Shown: in pieces, positions 24,273-33,623 of the stretch | How positions within the stretch are numbered: the first letter of the stretch is position 1 | Layout: each line of letters starts with the position of its first letter | Source of the DNA: MH13 sp040219355 | GTDB lineage: Bacteria > Pseudomonadota > Alphaproteobacteria > Rhizobiales > MH13 | Direction: 5' to 3' | Length of the DNA stretch: 64,000 bases | NCBI GenBank assembly: GCA_040219355.1 | Contig: JAVJSN010000014.1 | Span: forward strand, 62,001-126,000 | The notes under the pieces: model-generated | Databases searched by the model: none | What the model was told of the DNA's origin: nothing | Seen by the model: the letters and a program-made list of their open reading frames with translations, nothing else | Made by a program: the position numbers and the translations under genes

Positions 24273-24881
24273 ATGATCACTTCACCTGTGTTCCGCCTGT
24301 CGGCTTTGGCCGCTTTTGTGCTGTTTGCCTTAATGGCGGTTGCTTTGCCCACCAACGTACTTGCTCAAAACCAGCCGATTCCAGGAGCCGTCGCCGATCT
24401 CGATCCCACGAACGTTTTGGTGATCGAAGTGGATGGTGGTGCAATCTATGTTGAGCTGTTGCCCGATATTGCACCTCAACATGTGGCGCGTATCCAAAGG
24501 CTGGCGCGCGAAGGCTTTTACGACGGTGTGGTTTTCCACCGGGTGATTGATGGTTTTATGGCGCAGACTGGCGACCCCACCGGTACTGGCACTGGTGGCT
24601 CAGACTATCCTGATCTTCCTGCCGAATTCTCAGACATCGCCTATGAACGTGGTGTGGTCGGTATGGCGCGCACCAACGATCCAAACAGCGCCAACTCGCA
24701 ATTCTTCATTATGTTTGGCCCGGCACCCAGCCTCAACGGCCAGTATACGGTGTTCGGTCGCGTGGTTGCCGGTATGGATGCCGTCGATGCGATCAAGATG
24801 GGTGACGCCCGCCGCAATGGCATGGTCACCGATCCGGATGCGATGATCCGCGCGCGTCTTTTGGCCGACCTTAACGGCTGA
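24273..24881 (+). CDS. Exported cyclophilin-type peptidyl-prolyl cis-trans isomerase
   Basis: A periplasmic proline isomerase. The N-terminus is a signal peptide ending near ALPTNVLAQ. The cyclophilin core shows GVVFHRVIDGFMAQTGDPTGTG, with the catalytic Arg in FHRVI, and NSANSQFFIMF. ATG 24273 has a GAGAG site before it; ATG 24261 in the same frame is also possible. The gene sits between coaD and a cytoplasmic cyclophilin, probably its duplicate. Confidence 0.92.
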   Translation: MITSPVFRLSALAAFVLFALMAVALPTNVLAQNQPIPGAVADLDPTNVLVIEVDGGAIYVELLPDIAPQHVARIQRLAREGFYDGVVFHRVIDGFMAQTGDPTGTGTGGSDYPDLPAEFSDIAYERGVVGMARTNDPNSANSQFFIMFGPAPSLNGQYTVFGRVVAGMDAVDAIKMGDARRNGMVTDPDAMIRARLLADLNG

Positions 24882-24916
24882 CCGTTTTTCCATTTCCGAA
24901 AGAAAGGGCCGAACCT

Positions 24917-25369
24917 ATGGCCGAATCCAATACACTCGTTCTCGATACCTCCAAAGGTGAAGTCACCATCAAGCTGCGCCCAGATCTGGCGCCCAACCAT
25001 GTTGAAAGGATCAAAACATTGGTCGGTGAAGGCTTCTACGACGGCGTTGTGTTCCACCGCGTGATTGACGGCTTCATGGCGCAGGGCGGAGACCCCACCG
25101 GCACAGGCATGGGTGGCTCAAAGCTCCCAGACCTCAAGCAAGAGTTCTCCAGTGAGCCGCATGTACGCGGCGTATGCTCTATGGCGCGCTCAGCAAACCC
25201 AGACAGTGCAAACTCGCAGTTCTTCATCTGCTTTGGTGATGCGAGCTTCCTTGATGGCCAATACACCGTTTGGGGCGAAGTGACCGAAGGGATGGAAAAC
25301 GTTGACCAGTTTGCGCGCGGTGAGCCTGTGCGTAACCCCGATCAAATCAACTCTGCCAAACTGGTCTAG
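24917..25369 (+). CDS. ppiB: Cytoplasmic cyclophilin-type peptidyl-prolyl cis-trans isomerase
   Basis: A 150-residue cyclophilin without a signal peptide, so cytoplasmic. The core motifs are GVVFHRVIDGFMAQGGDPTGTG and NSANSQFFICFGDASFLDGQ. It is close in sequence to the upstream exported copy, which suggests a tandem duplication followed by loss or gain of the export signal. An AGAAAGGGC stretch gives the ribosome site. queA follows after 20 bases. Confidence 0.93.
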   Translation: MAESNTLVLDTSKGEVTIKLRPDLAPNHVERIKTLVGEGFYDGVVFHRVIDGFMAQGGDPTGTGMGGSKLPDLKQEFSSEPHVRGVCSMARSANPDSANSQFFICFGDASFLDGQYTVWGEVTEGMENVDQFARGEPVRNPDQINSAKLV

Positions 25370-25389
25370 CCCGCAAGATTTGCTGACCC

Positions 25390-26478
25390 ATGCGGGTTGA
25401 TGCCTTCGATTTTGACCTGCCAGAAGAGAGGATCGCGCTCTACCCTGCCGATCCGCGCGATAGCGCGCGCCTGCTTCACGTTGGCGCTGATGGTGCATTC
25501 GCCGATCATATCGTTCGCGATTTGCCATCACTTCTGCAGCCTGGCGACCTTTTGGTGCTCAATCAGACACGCGTGATCCCGGCGCAGCTCGCCGGGGTGC
25601 GCACACGTGAGGGTGCTGAGGTTCTACCTGTTTCGGTCACGCTTGTGGAAGCTCAGGACCGAGAACAATTGCACTGGAAGGCAATGGCGCGACCTGGAAA
25701 GCGCATCAAGCCGGGCGATACGCTGTCCTTCCCCGCTGATGGTCCAACCACGCTATCTTGCTTAGTGCAGAGTAAGGGCGAGGACGGCCTTATTGCGCTC
25801 GCCTTTGACGGTTCGGCGCAAAGCTTTGCCGACGCGTTGCACGCTGTCGGTATGCCACCGTTGCCGCCCTATATTGCAGCCAAGCGTGGCTATCATGAAG
25901 ACGACAAGCATGACTATCAGACCGTCTATGCGCAAACCGAAGGGTCGGTGGCGGCGCCCACTGCGGGTCTCCACTTCACCGATGACCTGTTTGCTGCCTT
26001 GGAAAAGCACGGTGTCGGGCGGGCGTTCGTCACCCTGCATGTTGGCATGGGAACGTTCTTACCGGTAAAGGCTGACGACACCGAAAACCACACAATGCAT
26101 GCCGAATGGGGCGAAATCACTCCGCAGGTGGCTGAGCAGATCAATGCAGCACGCGCTGCTGGTGGTCGAGTTATTGCAGTTGGCACGACTAGCCTGCGCA
26201 TCTTGGAAAGCGCCGCGACAGACGACCTAACGGTGAAGCCCTTTCAAGGTGCAACGGATATCTTCATCACCCCTGGCTACCAGTTCAAAGCCATCGATGC
26301 GTTGATGACGAACTTCCACCTGCCACGTTCAACCCTTTTCATGCTGGTCTCGGCATTGTGCGGACTGGAGCGAATGCGGGCCGCCTACGCGCACGCCATA
26401 ACCAATCAATACCGTTTCTACTCTTATGGTGATGGCTCGCTGCTTTGGAAGGCAAACACCGAGAAAGCCAAGGCATGA
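25390..26478 (+). CDS. queA: S-adenosylmethionine:tRNA ribosyltransferase-isomerase
   Basis: QueA adds the cyclopentene ring precursor from SAM onto preQ1 in tRNA, making epoxyqueuosine. The start MRVDAFDFDLPEERIALYPA and the blocks APTAGLHFTDDLF, FVTLHVGMGTFLPV and TNFHLPRSTLFMLVSAL are all family hallmarks. The 362-residue length is usual. Its stop overlaps the tgt start by four bases (ATGA), giving a coupled queuosine operon. Confidence 0.97.
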   Translation: MRVDAFDFDLPEERIALYPADPRDSARLLHVGADGAFADHIVRDLPSLLQPGDLLVLNQTRVIPAQLAGVRTREGAEVLPVSVTLVEAQDREQLHWKAMARPGKRIKPGDTLSFPADGPTTLSCLVQSKGEDGLIALAFDGSAQSFADALHAVGMPPLPPYIAAKRGYHEDDKHDYQTVYAQTEGSVAAPTAGLHFTDDLFAALEKHGVGRAFVTLHVGMGTFLPVKADDTENHTMHAEWGEITPQVAEQINAARAAGGRVIAVGTTSLRILESAATDDLTVKPFQGATDIFITPGYQFKAIDALMTNFHLPRSTLFMLVSALCGLERMRAAYAHAITNQYRFYSYGDGSLLWKANTEKAKA

Positions 26479-27620
26479 GTGGGTCTTTTACCTTCCAGGT
26501 TTCCAAAACAGACGGCAAAGCCCGCCGTGGGCAGATCACGACGCCACACGGGTTGGTTGAGACGCCAGCGTTTATGCCCGTGGGCACGGCAGGCACCGTC
26601 AAAGCGATGTACACCGATCAGGTGCGCGAAACCGGTGCAGACGTGGTGCTTGGCAATGTCTATCACTTGATGCTGCGCCCAACGGCTGAGCGGGTCGCGC
26701 GCTTGGGTGGGTTGCATACGTTTATGCGCTGGCCGCATACGATCCTCACCGATTCCGGTGGCTTTCAGATCATGTCGCTCGGCGCCCTACGCAAGCTGAA
26801 TGAAGACGGTGTCACCTTCAAATCCCACGTGGATGGCTCCAAGCATTATCTCTCGCCCGAACGCTCGGTGGAAATTCAAGGTCTGCTCGGCTCTGATATT
26901 CAAATGCAGCTGGATGAATGCCTAAAACTGCCCGCCGAACGATCCCAGGTTATCCGAGCCATGGAGCTGTCAGCCCGATGGGCTGAGCGCTCCAAGACGA
27001 CGTTTGAAAGCTTGGGCGGGCCGCAAAAAGGCCAGGGGCTTTATGGCATCGTGCAGGGCGGCACCGATATTGAGCTGCGCCTGCAATCAGCCAAGCTTCT
27101 GACAGATATCGGTTTTTGGGGCTACTCGGTCGGCGGCTTGGCCGTTGGTGAGCCACAACATGAAATGTTGGCGGTGTTGGATGATACGTGCCCGGCACTG
27201 CCAGAAAATAAGCCGCGTTACCTCATGGGTGTTGGCACGCCAGATGACTTGATTAAGTCCGTCGCGCGCGGCATCGACATGTTTGACTGTGTGATGCCAA
27301 CGCGCGCGGGCAGGCACGCCACGGCCTACACGCGTTTCGGCAAGATCAATCTGAAGAATGCACGCCACGCCGATGACCCTCGTCCACTGGACGAGCAAAG
27401 CAATTGCCCGGCGGCGCGAGACTATTCACGTGCCTACCTTCATCATCTGGTGAAAAGCAATGAGTCGCTGGGCGGTATGCTGATCACCTGGAGCAATATC
27501 GCCTACTACCAAGACTTGATGCGTGGTGCGCGTGCGGCGATTGAAGCTGGCCAATATGATGGCTATCTGGCGACCTGCTCCGAAGGCTGGGAACGTGGCG
27601 ATATCCCAGCCGTCTCTTAA
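26475..27620 (+). CDS. tgt: tRNA-guanine transglycosylase
   Basis: Tgt swaps guanine-34 for preQ1 in GU(N) tRNAs, the step before QueA. The general Asp is in ILTDSGGFQIMSLG and the nucleophile in DMFDCVMPTRAGRHATAY. The ATG at 26475 overlaps queA by four bases. In the zinc region, the usual CxCxxC reads S309-N-C311-P-A-A314, so two of three cysteine ligands are missing while the downstream SRAYLHHL remains. Length 381, usual. Other catalytic blocks are complete, so it is probably active. Confidence 0.95.
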   Translation: MSGSFTFQVSKTDGKARRGQITTPHGLVETPAFMPVGTAGTVKAMYTDQVRETGADVVLGNVYHLMLRPTAERVARLGGLHTFMRWPHTILTDSGGFQIMSLGALRKLNEDGVTFKSHVDGSKHYLSPERSVEIQGLLGSDIQMQLDECLKLPAERSQVIRAMELSARWAERSKTTFESLGGPQKGQGLYGIVQGGTDIELRLQSAKLLTDIGFWGYSVGGLAVGEPQHEMLAVLDDTCPALPENKPRYLMGVGTPDDLIKSVARGIDMFDCVMPTRAGRHATAYTRFGKINLKNARHADDPRPLDEQSNCPAARDYSRAYLHHLVKSNESLGGMLITWSNIAYYQDLMRGARAAIEAGQYDGYLATCSEGWERGDIPAVS

Positions 27621-27626
27621 GCGGAT

Positions 27627-28166
27627 TTAGATTTGACGTTCGTTTTGGCGCCGTAGAAACACGCCAGAAATCAGCAAGTTGCCGTCTTCTTCTTCAGCAA
27701 AGGTGTAAAGCCCACGCCAAACTTGGCCGTCCTCACCGACAAACTCAACCTGCTGCGCCGGACCTTCCGGCGTCAGCGCTGAACCAGCAAATGAAAAGCT
27801 TTGTGGCGCATACACGGCAGGATAACCACGCTGTACCATAGTCGCGAAGATCGAAGCAGTTGGGAAACGCATCTTGATGGGTGCAGCAGCAAACGCGTAG
27901 GCAGCATCGGCGTCCTCAGCCAAAAAAGCATCAATCTGTGCTGTGATAATGTCTTGCATCTGCAGAACTGTTGCCGATGGAACCTGCGTTGTTGTGGCTT
28001 CGTCAGCACGCGCAACGCTTGCCATCACCAATGCTAGCGCGGCAAAAGCGACCAAACCAAGAAGAAGCAGGCGGTACCTGCGCACCATATGCTCTTGCAA
28101 GGACGTGGCAAGTGCTATGGATTTTCGGGAACGCCGGTTCGGTACGCGATTGATGGAATGCGGCAT
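27627..28166 (-). CDS. DUF4864-type exported protein
   Basis: A 179-residue secreted protein. A hydrophobic signal (LLLLGLVAFAALALVMASVARA) is preceded by a basic stretch. The mature part matches DUF4864: MQDIITAQIDAFLAEDADAAYAF, a Pro/Phe-rich middle, and GLYTFAEEEDGNLLISGVFL near the end. ATG 28166 has a GGAGG site; a second in-frame ATG at 28088 would give a more standard signal peptide. Function unknown; the fold is probably NTF2-like. It converges on tgt with a 6-base gap. Confidence 0.8.
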   Translation of the reverse strand: MPHSINRVPNRRSRKSIALATSLQEHMVRRYRLLLLGLVAFAALALVMASVARADEATTTQVPSATVLQMQDIITAQIDAFLAEDADAAYAFAAAPIKMRFPTASIFATMVQRGYPAVYAPQSFSFAGSALTPEGPAQQVEFVGEDGQVWRGLYTFAEEEDGNLLISGVFLRRQNERQI

Positions 28167-28282
28167 AGTGAAACCCTCCAGTTCAACGGTAAACTAGAGG
28201 GTAGAGCAGAATTCTGCGATGCCAAGGGCCTTCTATGAGCAAAAGTTGCTGATGTTTTGACCCCCGAAGCGGTCAATACGCA

Positions 28283-29152
28283 TCAACCGATGGACGTTCT
28301 CTTCGCCGTCGCGATGTAAAGCTGGCGCAATCGGCTTGCCGTCGGGCCAGGTGCGCCGTTCGACATGACGCGATCGTCAACCTTCACGACTGGCATCACC
28401 AGCGTTGTCGCGGCGGTGATGAACACCTCGTCAGCCTGATACATTTCATCAACGGTGTAGGTGCGCTCTTCGACCTCAAGGCCCTGTTCCTCACAAAGCG
28501 CCATAACTGAGAGCCGTGTGATGCCCGGCAGCACCGAGTTGCTCAAGTTACGGGTAATGAGCTTGCCGTCTTTGACCAGCCATGCGGTCGACGACGAGCC
28601 TTCGGTTACAATCCCATCTTCCACCATGATGGCTTCAGCAGCGCCAACTTTGGCCGCTTCTTGCTTCGCGATGGTCTGGGCGATCATGGATACCGACTTG
28701 ATGTCGCGGCGCTTCCATCGCAAGTCGGGCGTGGTGATGACAGCAACGCCTGTTTCCGCCCGCGGATCAGCAACCAGGTTGCGGGTTTGGGTAAACATCA
28801 CAAGGCTGGGTTTGGCGTCCTTCGGGTAGGAAAAATCGCGTTCAGCGGCGCCACGCGTTACCTGCAGATAGATGCCACCTTCGGTCAGCTTGTTGCGGCG
28901 GGCTAGCTCCAATTGCAGGTTCGTCAGTGTTTCGAGCGGCACCGGATGAGCCATTTCGATTTCGCCAAGCGAGCGTTCGAGCCGCGCCAAATGGGCAGCA
29001 TTGTCCACCAGCTTGCCATCGATGACTGCAGTGACCTCGTAAACCCCGTCAGCAAACAGGAACCCTCGGTCGAGGACAGATATCTTGGCCTCTGCAAGGG
29101 GCACGAAGTTGCCATTCACATAGGCAATACGGGGGTCATCTGCGGCGATCAT
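28283..29152 (-). CDS. dat: D-amino-acid transaminase (class IV PLP enzyme)
   Basis: A fold-type IV aminotransferase making D-alanine or D-glutamate from keto acids. The start IAYVNGNFVPLAEAKISVLD and RGFLFADGVYEV match the family. The PLP lysine is in KRRDIKSVSM, and EGSSSTAWLVKDGKL and SVLPGITRLSVM bind the phosphate. The R-x-R-x substrate region fits D-amino-acid rather than branched-chain enzymes, though the substrate is not certain. Length 289. The gene starts 15 bases after the pseudokinase gene, in the same direction. Confidence 0.9.
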   Translation of the reverse strand: MIAADDPRIAYVNGNFVPLAEAKISVLDRGFLFADGVYEVTAVIDGKLVDNAAHLARLERSLGEIEMAHPVPLETLTNLQLELARRNKLTEGGIYLQVTRGAAERDFSYPKDAKPSLVMFTQTRNLVADPRAETGVAVITTPDLRWKRRDIKSVSMIAQTIAKQEAAKVGAAEAIMVEDGIVTEGSSSTAWLVKDGKLITRNLSNSVLPGITRLSVMALCEEQGLEVEERTYTVDEMYQADEVFITAATTLVMPVVKVDDRVMSNGAPGPTASRLRQLYIATAKRTSIG

Positions 29153-29167
29153 GGGCGTTCCCTTTAT

Positions 29168-30571
29168 TCAATCCAGGCCAAGCACATCTCTTGCGGCCTC
29201 AACATAGTCGCTGTCGATGCCATCGCACTGTTGCAGGTAGGCACGCAAGGCGTTTGACCCGGCATCGCGGGCAGTTTCATACGTAAATCGGCTGTTGCAC
29301 AGTTGCTCACGAACGCCGCTCGCTCGGGTATCGTCTTCCCGATCGGCTGTTTGTGGGCCTTTGCGTGGTTCGTCATCCACATCGACTTGTGTTGGGCGAT
29401 TGCTATCGCGCTGGTCCTCCACCTCCACCGAACTGCTTTCATCATCGCCAAACAGTCCGCCGGATGCCACGGCCCACGCAATAGCCAACGCTATCGCAAA
29501 GCTCAGGATGGTGCCTACGCCAATTTTGCGTTTTGGTTTGGTTGTGGAACGACCTGATGAGGGTATCGGCGGCGGCGCTTGCCCAATTGTGCTTGTCCGC
29601 TTGGTGTTGGGGATTGGCGGAACGCCGCCAGCGCGCCGGCTGGCGCCGGGGATCGGTGGCGGTGCCGCCGCCGTAGGAGATGAACCACCTTCAGCGGTTT
29701 TTGACCATGGGCTAGACGGCAGAGGCGGTGGCGCTGTAGTACTTTGCGCCGCCTCGCCAACATGAGGTTCCAAGACCTCGCCAAGTGCAATCATAGACTG
29801 CGGACGGGTCGCTGGGTGCAGGCGGAGACCCGTGTCCAACGCCCTTGCAACGCCCGCATCAAGATCCGGCAAAATCTCAGACATGGATGTTAGCGGATCT
29901 TCATCACGTTGCGCTTTGGAGGTAAGGCGCTCGTCAGCCGAAGCTGGTGGTGTGCCGGTCAATGCCCACCGCAGCAGGGCGCAGATCGAATACACATCGC
30001 CAACGGTGCTTGCAGCCTCGCCGGAGACCAACTCAGGCGCTTGAGCTCGCTTAAATTGCTCCAGCGCCTCGCCGCCATAGGCGAGCCAAGGGCCAAGAAG
30101 CCGGGCATTGTCCTTGCGATCAACCAGCACCTGGCTGGCGGAAATCCGGCCGTGAGCAATGCCGCGCGCATGCAAGGCACCCAAGGCTTCGATCAGCGGT
30201 AGAAAAAGCGCCACCGTCTGGCTCAGTGTCAAAGGTGCGCGCCTTTGCAGCCAAACTGCCAGCGTCTCGCCAGCAAGCGGCGCGCCTTGCTCTTTGCCAA
30301 CCACCACAGCGGAGCCTGTGCCAAACCGCACCACTGTGCGCGGGCCAACCAGGTCGTCACGATCAATGTGGTCAAAAGTTCGCGCCAGATCGAACAACGA
30401 TGAGGAGTCTTGATCCTCGGAGAGCTGGATCAAGGTAACCGGCGCCTCGCGGTCGCGCGTGTCTTTCCCGGCATAGCTGGCGTCGAGGCCGGTTATGTCG
30501 CCTGCGCCAGTAACCTCATAGCCCTGGCTGCGATCACCGATCACCAAGCCTGTTGGCATTTCCTCAGCCAT
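29168..30571 (-). CDS. Membrane-anchored protein-kinase-like pseudokinase
   Basis: A 467-residue protein with a kinase-like N-terminal domain (about 20-270), a Pro/Ser-rich linker with PPPIP repeats (275-345), one membrane helix (about 350-372) and a 95-residue outer tail with two cysteines (C425, C449). The kinase fold is recognisable: LGALHARGIAH, an APE motif at 178-180, GDVYSICALLRWALTGTPP, and HPATRPQSM. Catalytic residues are lost: HRD reads H140-G-R142, the VAIK lysine is Gln49, and there is no DFG. It is probably a sensor or scaffold. It follows selO and precedes dat. Confidence 0.75.
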   Translation of the reverse strand: MAEEMPTGLVIGDRSQGYEVTGAGDITGLDASYAGKDTRDREAPVTLIQLSEDQDSSSLFDLARTFDHIDRDDLVGPRTVVRFGTGSAVVVGKEQGAPLAGETLAVWLQRRAPLTLSQTVALFLPLIEALGALHARGIAHGRISASQVLVDRKDNARLLGPWLAYGGEALEQFKRAQAPELVSGEAASTVGDVYSICALLRWALTGTPPASADERLTSKAQRDEDPLTSMSEILPDLDAGVARALDTGLRLHPATRPQSMIALGEVLEPHVGEAAQSTTAPPPLPSSPWSKTAEGGSSPTAAAPPPIPGASRRAGGVPPIPNTKRTSTIGQAPPPIPSSGRSTTKPKRKIGVGTILSFAIALAIAWAVASGGLFGDDESSSVEVEDQRDSNRPTQVDVDDEPRKGPQTADREDDTRASGVREQLCNSRFTYETARDAGSNALRAYLQQCDGIDSDYVEAARDVLGLD

Positions 30572-30680
30572 GCAGTTCTCCGATTGCGCAGTGGTTGCTG
30601 CACGCCTTTAGTGAGCTTTCTGTTTGCGCAATAGGAGCGCCAGTTTCAAGAGCCGTCAGAAACGTCGTCCTTGCCACCAA

Positions 30681-32159
30681 TCATGTGCCGCAAAATGTTG
30701 CGTGCACGACCTCATCAGGCTTTGGTGGATGGGCCAGAGCCGAGCCTTCGCCCGATATCGGTGCGTCGTCATAAGGTGTCGCCAGGGCTTCGACCATGGC
30801 ATGGAATGGTGCGAAGTTTCCTTCTAGGCCAGCAGCAATCATTGCTTCCACGCGGTGATTGCGCGGAATGATAGCTGGACTTGAAGCACGCATCATCGTG
30901 CGGCGCTCCTCAGAAGAAGTAGGCTGTGCCGCCAGTCGCACCAGCCAGCGGTCGTGCCATGCCCTTCCATCCTCGCCAATAAATGTCAGCAGGCGTGACG
31001 CATCATTCTCAGCCTCGCTAAGTGCGCGAAACGTTCCGGTAAAATCAGCTTCAGCATCGGTCATCAGTTGCAGTAGATCGCGCACAAGTTGGCCATCGTC
31101 CTCGTGACCGTCGACAAGACCAAGCTTGCCGCGCATTACATCCAAGTACGCCTCCTGGAAGATGACGGGGAACCGGTCTACCGCCTCTTGTGCCAGCTTG
31201 ACCTCTGATGCTTCTTCTTCGTCGATCAAAGGCAATAGTGCCTGCGCCAGTACGGCCATGTTCCAATGAGCGATGGGCGGTTGATTTGAGAACGCGTAGC
31301 GGCCTTGGTGGTCGATGGAGCTGTAAACTTGCGCCGGGTTGTAGCCGTCCATAAAGGCGCAGGGCCCATAGTCGATGGTTTCGCCTGATATGGTACAGTT
31401 ATCCGTGTTCATCACACCATGGATGAACCCAACGCCCATCCACCGCGCAATCAACGCCGCTTGTCGATCAATAACGTTCTTCAAAAGCCGCAACGCAGGC
31501 GGGTTATCATCCTGCCCGTCACGATAGTGGCGATTAAGCGCGTAGGTCACCAGTGCAGCCAAATCATCTTTGTTGCCGCGAAAAGCCGCCAACTCAAACG
31601 TGCCAACACGAATATGGCTCGACGCCACGCGGGTGACCATTGCGCCGGGCAGTATGCCCTCGCGCAGCACTGGATCGCCAGTTAGCACAGCGGCCAATGC
31701 GCGCGTGGTCGGTATACCCAGCGCTGCCATGGCCTCGCTCATCACATACTCGCGCAACACCGGGCCGAGCGCAGCGCGACCATCGCCTTGGCGGGAATAG
31801 GGCGTTTGGCCCGAGCCTTTAAGTTGAACATCATATCGCTGTTTGTCGCTGCCAATCACTTCGCCCAGAAGCAGCGCCCGTCCATCACCCAATCCCGGAT
31901 TAAACCCGCCGAACTGGTGACCAGCATAGGCCATCGCGAGCGGTTGAGAGTTGTCGGCCAAGCGATTGCCGGCGAATATTTGCGCGGCGTCGTGATTGGC
32001 CAATCCTGACAGATCAAATCCCAACACCTCAGCGAGAGCATCGTTTAGCTTCAACAATCGTGGTGCAGACGCGCCATAAGGCTGGACAAGCGAATACAAC
32101 GAGTTGGGCAGTTGCGTGTAGCTGGTGTCGTAGTGCGGAAAAGGCGAAAGCTTGGGCAT
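30681..32159 (-). CDS. selO: Protein adenylyltransferase SelO
   Basis: SelO (YdiU) has a kinase fold with flipped nucleotide and transfers AMP to Ser, Thr or Tyr of target proteins, linked to redox stress. Motifs: AYAGHQFGGFNPGLGDGRALLLGE, with the Gly-rich loop, then GSGQTPYSRQGDGRAALGPVLREY and FIHGVMNTDNCTISGETIDYGPCAFMD, carrying the catalytic Asp and metal sites (segments overlap the known active centre). The C-terminal FCGT replaces the selenocysteine end of eukaryotic forms. Length 492, typical. It is upstream of the pseudokinase gene. Confidence 0.95.
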   Translation of the reverse strand: MPKLSPFPHYDTSYTQLPNSLYSLVQPYGASAPRLLKLNDALAEVLGFDLSGLANHDAAQIFAGNRLADNSQPLAMAYAGHQFGGFNPGLGDGRALLLGEVIGSDKQRYDVQLKGSGQTPYSRQGDGRAALGPVLREYVMSEAMAALGIPTTRALAAVLTGDPVLREGILPGAMVTRVASSHIRVGTFELAAFRGNKDDLAALVTYALNRHYRDGQDDNPPALRLLKNVIDRQAALIARWMGVGFIHGVMNTDNCTISGETIDYGPCAFMDGYNPAQVYSSIDHQGRYAFSNQPPIAHWNMAVLAQALLPLIDEEEASEVKLAQEAVDRFPVIFQEAYLDVMRGKLGLVDGHEDDGQLVRDLLQLMTDAEADFTGTFRALSEAENDASRLLTFIGEDGRAWHDRWLVRLAAQPTSSEERRTMMRASSPAIIPRNHRVEAMIAAGLEGNFAPFHAMVEALATPYDDAPISGEGSALAHPPKPDEVVHATFCGT

Positions 32160-32354
32160 TGTTAGGTTTACCGATCACAGTATCTGGGCGTCACCAAGCA
32201 TGTAGGATACAACTGATGCGATTGTTAGACGGCCATTCCCTAAGCGCATAGCAGCCGCCCGGCGCCAGTGCCAAAATGCCATGCCACTGCCACCATTGGC
32301 GCGCATCGCGCCATCTCATCAAGTGCTCAAAACTAGACAGAACTGACTTTTGCC

Positions 32355-33614
32355 ATGGCGCGCCATCTTCTCCCCCTTGTTGCCCTCCTTATGGGATCGG
32401 GTTTTCTCTTCTTTGCCGGTGGCATGAATGCTCTCCTTTTGCCGGTTCGGGGCGGACAGGAAGGATTCTCCACGCTTTCTCTCGGCTTGCTGGGCACAGG
32501 GTGGGCTTTTGGGTTTGTTACCGGATGTCTGGTTGTTTCCAAACTGGTGGCCCGGGTTGGCCATATCCGCTCCTATTCGGTGATGGCCGCGCTGGCCTCG
32601 CTGGCAGTTCTCACATCGTTGTTGTTGCTCACGCCGTATGCTTGGGTCCCGTTGCGCGCGCTTTCTGGCTTCTGTTTTGCAGGCGCAGCTATGATCGTGG
32701 AAAGCTGGCTGAACGAACGTGTCGATAGCCAATCCCGCGGCAAAGTTTTCGGCGTCTATCAGATGGTGAATTTGACCTCGACAACCGCCGGCCAACTTCT
32801 TCTGACCGTGGGTGATACGCGCGGCTATCTGTTCTTTGTGATCGCTGCAATGGGTTACTCGTTGGCGCTCATCCCGACCGCCGTTTCATCCTCTCGGGCA
32901 CCCAAGCCGCTTGTCGCCACCAAGCTCAATCTGAAAGAGCTCTGGGTGAATTCGCCAGTTGCAGTGGTGTCAGTGGTGCTTCTTGGTGCCTCCAACAGTG
33001 CATTCGGAACGCTTGCGGCGGTCTATGCTGCCCAGGTCGGGCTGCAGATCTCATTGGTGGCTTTGTTTGTGGCGATGCCTGTGCTTGCCAGTGCCGTTAT
33101 CCAGGTGCCCATAGGCGCGTTGTCGGACCGGGTGGACCGACGCTATGTCATGATCGGCATGGCACTTTTGGCGATTTTCGCTGATATCCTGTTCATCACC
33201 TATGTCGATCCATCGCCGGAGTTGCTTATAGGCTTCGCGCTGATGTTTGGCATGGCGATCTTTACGCTCTTTCCGCTGGCGGTTGCCCACGCCAACGATC
33301 ATGCGACCCCTGATAGCTTTGTGCGCACGTCTGGCGGTCTGTTGCTGTTGTTTGGACTGGGGTCAATCATCGGGCCGTTGGCAGCGGGCGCCGCAATGGG
33401 GCAGTTCGGGCCGTCAGGCTTGTTCATGATGACATTGGTCACGCATGCTGGTGTGCTGCTTTACACCATCTACCGAATCTCGCGCCGTGCGGGTGTCGCG
33501 CGGGACGCAAAGACCCATTTCGCAGCAACCCCACAGGCCCGCAACACAACGCCTCAAACACCGGCCCTACGCACGGGCGATGATGTGTATTTCATCGAGG
33601 ACGAGATCAGCTAG
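32355..33614 (+). CDS. Major facilitator superfamily transporter
   Basis: A 12-helix MFS permease of 419 residues, YcaD-like. Visible marks: ALLLPVRGGQEGFSTLSLGLLGTGW in the first helices, RSGFCFAGAAMIVESWLNERV-like block in helix 4, and GALSDRVDRRYVM between helices 8 and 9. The cytoplasmic tail is polar. The substrate is unknown. It is divergent from selO, with 195 bases between, and ends 9 bases before a tRNA-Lys gene on the other strand. Confidence 0.88.
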   Translation: MARHLLPLVALLMGSGFLFFAGGMNALLLPVRGGQEGFSTLSLGLLGTGWAFGFVTGCLVVSKLVARVGHIRSYSVMAALASLAVLTSLLLLTPYAWVPLRALSGFCFAGAAMIVESWLNERVDSQSRGKVFGVYQMVNLTSTTAGQLLLTVGDTRGYLFFVIAAMGYSLALIPTAVSSSRAPKPLVATKLNLKELWVNSPVAVVSVVLLGASNSAFGTLAAVYAAQVGLQISLVALFVAMPVLASAVIQVPIGALSDRVDRRYVMIGMALLAIFADILFITYVDPSPELLIGFALMFGMAIFTLFPLAVAHANDHATPDSFVRTSGGLLLLFGLGSIIGPLAAGAAMGQFGPSGLFMMTLVTHAGVLLYTIYRISRRAGVARDAKTHFAATPQARNTTPQTPALRTGDDVYFIEDEIS

Positions 33615-33623
33615 GAAAAGAGG

